A stretch of DNA of 64,000 bases from Micromonospora sp. MP36 (GTDB taxonomy: Bacteria > Actinomycetota > Actinomycetes > Mycobacteriales > Micromonosporaceae). The notes beneath the pieces were generated by a model, which made no database searches, was not told where the DNA came from, and worked only from the letters and a program-made list of their open reading frames with translations. Positions 58,937 to 64,000 of the stretch are shown piece by piece. The position numbers were made by a program, and so were the translations under genes. The stretch lies in NCBI RefSeq assembly GCF_008119785.1, contig NZ_VSFA01000021.1, positions 1 through 64,000 on the forward strand, written 5' to 3'. Every line of letters starts with the position of its first letter. The first letter of the stretch is position 1.

Positions 58937-60584
58937 GGCGGGCAGCACCACGGCCCGGAACCTCACCATCACGCTCTTCCTGATCTTCGTGGCGATCACG
59001 CTGGCCATCACCGTCTGGGCCAGCCGGCAGACGAAGACCGCGACCGACTTCTACGCCGGCGGCCGCTCCTTCTCCGGCTTCCAGAACGGCATGGCGATCG
59101 GCGGCGACTACATGTCGGCCGCGTCGTTCCTCGGCATCGCCGGCCTCATCGCGCTCTACGGCTACGACGGCTTCCTCTACTCGATCGGCTTCCTGGTCGC
59201 CTGGCTGGTGGCGCTGCTGCTCGTCGCCGAGCTGCTGCGCAACTCCGGCCGGTACACGATGGCCGACGTGCTGGCGTTCCGGATGCGGCAGCGGCCGGTG
59301 CGGACGGCGGCGTCGGTCTCCACCATCACGGTGTCGATCTTCTATCTGCTGGCCCAGATGGTCGGCGCGGGCGCGCTGGTCGCGCTGCTGCTCGGCATCA
59401 AGCCGGGCACCACCTTCCTCGGCATGGACGCCGACACCGCGAAGGTCGCCACCATCATCCTGGTCGGCGCCCTGATGATCATCTACGTCACCGTGGGCGG
59501 CATGAAGGGCACCACGTACGTGCAGATCGTCAAGGCGTTCCTGCTCATGAGCGGCGCCATCGTGATGACCCTGCTCGTGCTGGCGCACTACAAGTTCAAC
59601 CTCTCCACGCTGCTCGGCGACGCGGCGAACGCCTCCGGCAAGGGAGACAACTTCCTGGAGCCCGGGCTACGTTACGGCGTGGAGAGCGGCGACGCGCTGA
59701 AGACCTTCTACAGCAAGATGGACCTGCTCTCGCTCGGCATCGCCCTGGTGCTCGGCACGGCCGGCCTGCCGCACATCCTGATCCGCTTCTACACGGTGCC
59801 GACCGCGAAGGCGGCCCGCAAGAGCGTGCTCTGGGCGATCGGCATCATCGGCACCTTCTACCTGCTCACCCTGGCGCTGGGCTTCGGTGCGGCGGCGCTT
59901 GTCGGCAGCCAGGCGATCACCGCGCAGGACAAGGCCGGCAACACGGCGGCGCCGCAGTTGGCCGAGGCGCTGGGCATCAAGTTCCTCGGCGGCGACCTGG
60001 GCGGCGCGACCCTGCTGGCGATCATCGCGGCGGTCGCGTTCGCCACCATCCTGGCCGTGGTCGCCGGGCTCACCCTCGCCTCGTCGTCCAGCCTGGCGCA
60101 CGACTTCTACGCCAACGTGATCAAGGACGGCCAGGCGTCCGAGCGGCAGGAGGTGAACGTCGCCCGGATCTCCGCGCTGGTGATCGGCGCGATCTCGATC
60201 GTCCTGTCGATCTTCGCGCAGAGTCTGAACGTGGCCTTCCTGGTGGCGCTGGCCTTCGCGGTGGCCGCCTCGGGCAACCTGCCGGCGATCCTCTACAGCC
60301 TGTTCTGGCGGCGGTTCAACACCTCCGGCGCGGTCTGGGCGATCTACGGTGGTCTGCTCGCCGCCGTGGTGCTGGTCTTCTTCTCCCCGGTGGTGTCCGG
60401 GGCGCCGACGGCCATGTTCCCGGACCACGACTGGCACTGGTTCCCGCTGTCCAACCCGGGCATCATCTCGATCCCGTTCGGCTTCCTCTGCGGCTGGATC
60501 GGCACCCTCGTGTCCCGGGAGCACGACGAGGAGAAGTACGCGGAGCTGGAGGTGCGTTCTCTCACCGGAGCGGGCGCGCACTGA
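58914..60584 (+). CDS. actP: Cation/acetate symporter (ActP-like, SSS family)
   Basis: The 556-residue protein has about 13 helices of the SSS family and starts at ATG 58914 after GGGGAGGTGACCC. TATDFYAGGRSFSGFQNGMAIGGDYMSAASFLGIAGLIALYGYDGF is the ActP N-terminal pattern. GTAGLPHILIRFYTVPTAKAARKSV and VVAGLTLASSSSLAHDFYANVI follow as expected. It would import acetate and similar short monocarboxylates with Na+ or H+. It forms a coupled operon with the DUF485 gene and ends in a strong terminator. A more divergent paralogous pair is at 44582-46668. Confidence 0.93.
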   Translation: MSTVLAAEAGSTTARNLTITLFLIFVAITLAITVWASRQTKTATDFYAGGRSFSGFQNGMAIGGDYMSAASFLGIAGLIALYGYDGFLYSIGFLVAWLVALLLVAELLRNSGRYTMADVLAFRMRQRPVRTAASVSTITVSIFYLLAQMVGAGALVALLLGIKPGTTFLGMDADTAKVATIILVGALMIIYVTVGGMKGTTYVQIVKAFLLMSGAIVMTLLVLAHYKFNLSTLLGDAANASGKGDNFLEPGLRYGVESGDALKTFYSKMDLLSLGIALVLGTAGLPHILIRFYTVPTAKAARKSVLWAIGIIGTFYLLTLALGFGAAALVGSQAITAQDKAGNTAAPQLAEALGIKFLGGDLGGATLLAIIAAVAFATILAVVAGLTLASSSSLAHDFYANVIKDGQASERQEVNVARISALVIGAISIVLSIFAQSLNVAFLVALAFAVAASGNLPAILYSLFWRRFNTSGAVWAIYGGLLAAVVLVFFSPVVSGAPTAMFPDHDWHWFPLSNPGIISIPFGFLCGWIGTLVSREHDEEKYAELEVRSLTGAGAH

Positions 60585-60596
60585 CGACGCCATCGG

Positions 60597-60630
60597 GATG
60601 GGCCGGAGCCGTCGGCGGCTCCGGCCCATC
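60597..60630 (+). terminator. Hairpin terminator, perfect 14-bp stem
   Basis: Arms GATGGGCCGGAGCC and GGCTCCGGCCCATC close a GTCGGC loop 13 bp after the ActP-like stop. Confidence 0.88.
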
Positions 60631-60651
60631 CGCTTGAGTAGGCTGGCCGGT

Positions 60652-61632
60652 ATGAAGGTTGCTCCCCGTTTCGGCCCCGGACACCGCATCCTCGTCACCG
60701 GCGGCGCCGGCTTCGTGCCGTCGCACCTGGTCGACCGGCTCATCGAGCGCGGCTGCACGGTCGTGGTGCTGGACAACTTCGTCACCGGGTCGAAGGACAA
60801 CATCGGCCACCTGCTGGAGAAGCCGACCTTCACGCTGATCGAGGCGGACGTCTCCGAGGGCCTGCCGACCCACCACCCGGCCATGGCGGAGCGGTTCGAC
60901 GCGATCCTGCACATGGCCTCCCCGGCGAGCCCCACCGACTTCGAGAAGCTGCCGGTGGAGATCCTGCGGGTCGGCTCGGTCGCCACCCTGGAGCTGCTGG
61001 AGCGGGCCACCGCCGACGGCGCCCGGTTCCTGATGGCCTCCACGTCCGAGGCGTACGGAGACCCGAAGGAGCACCCGCAGCGCGAGACGTACTGGGGCAA
61101 TGTCAACCCGATCGGCATCCGGAGCGTCTACGACGAGGCGAAGCGCTTCTCGGAGGCGGCCACCATGGCATACCACCGGAGCCGGGGCACTGACACCGCG
61201 ATCGTCCGGATCTTCAACACGTACGGGCCGCGGATGCGGCCGGACGACGGGCGGGCCATCCCCACCTTCATCTCCCAGGCGCTGCGGGGCGAGCCGATCA
61301 CCGTGCACGGCACCGGCAACCAGACCCGGTCGATCTGCTACGTGGACGATCTGGTGCGCGGCATCCTGCTGCTGCTCGACTCGACCGAGACCGGCCCGAT
61401 CAACTGCGGCACCGAGCACGAGATGTCGATGCGGCAGCTGGCGGAGACGATCGTGTCGCTGACCGGAAGCAGCTCCGAAGTGAGCTACATCACTCGGGCC
61501 GCCGACGACCCGGAGATGCGGCGCCCCGATCTCACCCTCGCCCGTGAGCTGTTGGGATACGAACCGACCGTGGCGCCCGAAGACGGCCTTCGACGCACCA
61601 TCGACTACTTTCGCGGTCGGCTAGGGTACTGA
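60652..61632 (+). CDS. NAD-dependent sugar epimerase/dehydratase, UDP-glucuronate decarboxylase-like
   Basis: The 326-residue extended short-chain dehydrogenase starts at ATG 60652. It follows UDP-xylose synthase (UXS) closely in order: VTGGAGFVPSHLVDRLIERG, DNFVTGSKDNIGHLL, HMASPASP, ASTSEAYGDPKEHPQRETYWGNVNPIG, the catalytic YDEAK, and RIFNTYGPRMRPDDGRAIPTFI. The third glycine of the usual GxxGxxG is proline (FVPSH). UXS turns UDP-glucuronate into UDP-xylose for cell-surface glycans. The following two LCP genes fit that role. Another NDP-sugar epimerase activity is possible. Confidence 0.85.
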   Translation: MKVAPRFGPGHRILVTGGAGFVPSHLVDRLIERGCTVVVLDNFVTGSKDNIGHLLEKPTFTLIEADVSEGLPTHHPAMAERFDAILHMASPASPTDFEKLPVEILRVGSVATLELLERATADGARFLMASTSEAYGDPKEHPQRETYWGNVNPIGIRSVYDEAKRFSEAATMAYHRSRGTDTAIVRIFNTYGPRMRPDDGRAIPTFISQALRGEPITVHGTGNQTRSICYVDDLVRGILLLLDSTETGPINCGTEHEMSMRQLAETIVSLTGSSSEVSYITRAADDPEMRRPDLTLARELLGYEPTVAPEDGLRRTIDYFRGRLGY

Positions 61633-61706
61633 CCCCGGCTGGGAGGACGCTGACACCCGGCTGCGCCTGAGGGCGGCACTGGTCCCACCGGCCTACCCTC
61701 GGTGGC

Positions 61707-62936
61707 ATGTCAGCGACCACGTCTGCCGACGCCCCGTTCCCGTACGTCAGTCGGAGCGCGGGGCGCGCCCAGGTGCCCGGCCCCGGCCGGAGCGCCACCG
61801 GGCGCGCCCGCGCGACCGACGCCCGCTGGTACCCGTCGTACGACGAGGAGCCACGCTCCGGCGGGCCCGGCAGCCCCGGTGGACCCACCGGGCCGGGCGG
61901 CCCGGGCGGTCCCGGTGCTCCGCGCCGGCCCGGTCCCCGCCCGCGCTGGGGACGCATCGGCCTGGTGGCCGGCGTCGCGGTGCTGGTGCTCGCGCTGCTC
62001 GGCGGCGCCGGTGCCTGGCTCTACGCCCGCAACCTCGACAAGGACCTGGCCCGGACCGACCCGTTCTCGGCGATCACCGGCGAGCGGCCGGCCAAGAAGG
62101 TCGACGGCGCGCTCAACATCCTGATGGTCGGCACCGACTCCCGGGACCCGGACGCCCCGATGGACAAGGCCGGCGAGTGGCGCGCGGACACCATGATCCT
62201 CATGCACATCCCGGCCGACCACAAATCGGCCTACCTGGTCTCCATCCCCCGCGACCTGTACGTGCCGATCCCGCAGAACGCGGGGGCCTCCTGCGACTCG
62301 GGCCAGCGCAACAAGGTGAACGCGGCGTTCGCGTTCGGCGGGCTGCCGCTCGCGGTGAAGACCGTCGAGTGCTTCACCGACGTGCGCATCGACCACGTCA
62401 TGGCGATCGACTTCGCCGGGTTCAAGGACGTCACCGACGCCCTGGGCGGGGTCGACCTCACGGTGGACCGGACCATCACCTCGATCCACAAGCCGCACCG
62501 GAAGTTCACCAAGGGCGTGAACCACATGAACGGCGCCGAGGCTCTCGACTGGGTGCGGCAGCGCAAGCAGTTCCCCGAGGGCGACTTCGCCCGGATGCGC
62601 CACCAGCAGGAGTTCCTCAAGGCGCTGATGGACAAGGCGGCCAGCACCGGCACCCTGACCAACCCGAAGAAGCTGAACGACTTCCTCAAGGCGGTGACCG
62701 CCGCAGTCACCGTCGACCAGGACTTCTCGTTGACCGACATGGCGATGGAGTTCCGCAACCTGCGGGGCGAGAACCTGACCTTCATCACCAGCCCAAACCG
62801 CGGCGGGCAGACCATCGACGGCCAGTCGGTGGTGGTCTCGGACCGGGAGAAGGCGCTGGCGATGTACCAGTCCATCGCCTCGGACACCATGGCCGAGTGG
62901 GTGAAGGCCAACCAGCCGGGCGCCAACGGCAACTGA
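61707..62936 (+). CDS. LytR-CpsA-Psr (LCP) family glycopolymer ligase
   Basis: The 409-residue type II membrane protein has a cytoplasmic Pro/Gly-rich tail with collagen-like G-x-P triplets (residues 52-72) and one membrane helix (about 83-104). The extracellular LCP domain has NILMVGTDSRDPD, MILMHIPADHKSAYLVSIPRDLYV with the conserved Arg, NKVNAAFAFGG, GVDLTVD and ALDWVRQRKQFPEGDFARMRHQQEFL. LCP enzymes move glycopolymers from undecaprenyl carriers to peptidoglycan. It is followed by a long terminator hairpin and a second LCP gene. Confidence 0.93.
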   Translation: MSATTSADAPFPYVSRSAGRAQVPGPGRSATGRARATDARWYPSYDEEPRSGGPGSPGGPTGPGGPGGPGAPRRPGPRPRWGRIGLVAGVAVLVLALLGGAGAWLYARNLDKDLARTDPFSAITGERPAKKVDGALNILMVGTDSRDPDAPMDKAGEWRADTMILMHIPADHKSAYLVSIPRDLYVPIPQNAGASCDSGQRNKVNAAFAFGGLPLAVKTVECFTDVRIDHVMAIDFAGFKDVTDALGGVDLTVDRTITSIHKPHRKFTKGVNHMNGAEALDWVRQRKQFPEGDFARMRHQQEFLKALMDKAASTGTLTNPKKLNDFLKAVTAAVTVDQDFSLTDMAMEFRNLRGENLTFITSPNRGGQTIDGQSVVVSDREKALAMYQSIASDTMAEWVKANQPGANGN

Positions 62937-62955
62937 TCCCGCTCGGGCACACCAC

Positions 62956-63005
62956 GCCGATCGGCGGTTGAGGAATCGCCCACTGCGGGCCAACCGCCGA
63001 TCGGC
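62956..63005 (+). terminator. Two-tier hairpin terminator
   Basis: Perfect 15-bp outer arms GCCGATCGGCGGTTG and CAACCGCCGATCGGC enclose a 20-base loop. That loop itself contains GCCC-ACTGC-GGGC. The element lies 20 bp after the first LCP stop. Confidence 0.82.
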
Positions 63006-63140
63006 TGCACTCAATTAGCCGTTCGGGCATCTGGCCTGGACAAGCGCCGAGATGTGCGGGCGGAGATCGCCGAGGAGGTCGCGAGAACGGGTACGGATAC
63101 GTACAGTGGTCCCGCCCCCGATCATCGAGCTGGAGCACGC

Positions 63141-64000
63141 ATGCCGGTCCAGACCAGCCGTCGCCCTCCGTCACTGGCTCCCGGCGCACCCGGCCGGGTG
63201 CCGCCGACCATCCCCACCCAGCCCGGCCCGGGCGGTCGCGGTCCCCGCAACTCGAAGAAGCGGACCAAGCGCAAGGACCCGCTCTGGGCTCGACTCACGC
63301 TGATCTTCGGTGCGGTGCTGATGATGACCAGCGGCGTCGCGATCGTCGGCAGCAAGGCGGTGATCGGCCAGGCCACCAGCAGCATCCAGCAGGGCAGCCT
63401 GCTCGGCGATGCGGGCAAGTCCGAGGCCGAGGGCGGCAAGAACCTGGACGGCCCGATCGACATGCTGCTGCTCGGCGTCGACGCCCGGGCGAGCTGGGCC
63501 GCCGACGACGTCCGGTCGGACAGCATCATCATCCTGCACATCCCGGCTAGCCACGACCAGGCGTACCTGATCTCCATCCCCCGAGACACCGAGGCGGAGA
63601 TCCCGGGGCACGGCACCGACAAGATCAACGCAGCTTTCCAGTTCGGCGCGCAGAAGGGCGGCGGCTGGGAGGGCGGCGCACAGATGATGGCCAAGACCAT
63701 CAAGAAGATGACCGGGATCAGCTTCGACGGCGCGGCGATCATCAACTTCGGCGGCTTCAAGAAGGTCATCGACGCGCTTGGCACCGTCAAGATCTGCGTC
63801 AGCCACGAGGTCACCTCCAAGCACATGTCGTACGTCAACGGCAAGCCGATGTGGAACTCCGACGCCGAGAAGCTGGGCAAGCCGATGACGCCGGTGGTGC
63901 ACAAGAAGGGCTGCCGGGAGATGAAGGGCTGGGAGGCCCTCGACTTCGCCCGGCAGCGCTACGGCCTGCCCCGCGGGGACTACGACCGCCAGCAGAACCA
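63141..64000 (+). CDS. LCP-family glycopolymer ligase, second copy (cut by window edge)
   Basis: The gene starts at ATG 63141 after GGAG, and 286 codons are visible before the window ends. A basic cytoplasmic tail (RNSKKRTKRKDPLW) precedes one membrane helix (LTLIFGAVLMMTSGVAIVG). The LCP domain follows with MLLLGVDARASW, IIILHIPASHDQAYLISIPRDTEAEIP, DKINAAFQFG and ALDFARQRYGLPRGDYDRQQN. It differs clearly from the neighbouring LCP protein, so the two may handle different polymers. TACAGT at 63102-63107 is a possible -10. Confidence 0.92.
   Translation, partial: MPVQTSRRPPSLAPGAPGRVPPTIPTQPGPGGRGPRNSKKRTKRKDPLWARLTLIFGAVLMMTSGVAIVGSKAVIGQATSSIQQGSLLGDAGKSEAEGGKNLDGPIDMLLLGVDARASWAADDVRSDSIIILHIPASHDQAYLISIPRDTEAEIPGHGTDKINAAFQFGAQKGGGWEGGAQMMAKTIKKMTGISFDGAAIINFGGFKKVIDALGTVKICVSHEVTSKHMSYVNGKPMWNSDAEKLGKPMTPVVHKKGCREMKGWEALDFARQRYGLPRGDYDRQQN

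Noticed and set aside
1..64000. tRNA, rRNA, insertion sequences, prophage or integrative element boundaries
   Set aside because: No tRNA T-loop-like GTTCGA segments in intergenic DNA, no rRNA, and no transposase, integrase or phage structural motifs were found on either strand.

Overview
The window is very GC-rich DNA (about 70% or more by eye, with G/C at nearly every third codon position), densely coding, with many GTG/TTG starts and GTGA/ATGA stop-start overlaps. Together with B-box-rhomboid proteases, SigE-type ECF sigma factors, DUF485/acetate-symporter pairs and LCP proteins, this points to a high-GC filamentous actinobacterium, most likely a member of the Micromonosporaceae (Micromonospora or a close relative). 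No tRNA, rRNA, CRISPR array, transposase or phage gene was seen. The window looks like ordinary chromosome carrying one large accessory surface-polysaccharide region.

Layout. 1-13.5 kb is mostly housekeeping: a glycosyltransferase fragment, a frameshifted secreted SGNH hydrolase/ricin-lectin gene, a lipoprotein and an OmpR-type two-component system, a thiolase, small membrane proteins, a rhomboid protease, a cyclophilin, a CorA transporter, a PLP aminotransferase and a CysQ-like bisphosphate nucleotidase. 13.6-32.2 kb is an exopolysaccharide (EPS) locus. Two divergent operons start from a 489-bp control region. The leftward one carries an Alg14/Alg13-like (PssD/PssE) split glycosyltransferase, a sulfotransferase and a GT2. 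The rightward one carries a Wzz-like protein with a degenerate kinase domain, a DUF3048 lipoprotein, a Wzy-like polymerase, a phosphotransferase, a second sulfotransferase, a Wzx-like flippase and a third sulfotransferase, followed by a GH26-like lipoprotein and a beta-propeller/double-malectin secreted protein. A second GH26-like membrane protein sits at the left edge beside cysQ. With three sulfotransferases carrying intact PAPS motifs and a PAP phosphatase next door, the simplest reading is a sulfated EPS pathway.

32.2-40 kb carries CBS and NUDIX proteins, then a three-gene cassette (nucleotidyltransferase, sn-glycerol-1-phosphate dehydrogenase-like enzyme, CDP-alcohol phosphotransferase) that may make an unusual glycerol-phosphate lipid or polymer, then a GT4, an Fpg/Nei glycosylase and a WbaP-type phosphoglycosyltransferase that could start EPS synthesis. 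40-48 kb holds a LytS/LytTR two-component system, two sigma factor/membrane-protein pairs, a Uma2-family protein and a DUF485-acetate symporter operon. Upstream of that operon is a helically spaced array of DnaA boxes. 48.2-54.5 kb encodes a 1930-residue secreted protein with an internal 1.2-kb duplication, and a lipoprotein. 54.6-64 kb has an ABC exporter, a flavin-reductase-like protein, a second DUF485/ActP pair, a UDP-glucuronate decarboxylase-like epimerase and two LCP ligases, which could supply UDP-xylose and attach glycopolymers to the wall.

Convergent gene pairs are separated by perfect or near-perfect GC-rich hairpins. Two copies of a 77-bp imperfect palindrome (35.9 and 57.4 kb) look like a dispersed genomic repeat. 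Functions are inferred from motifs read by eye; no database search was run.
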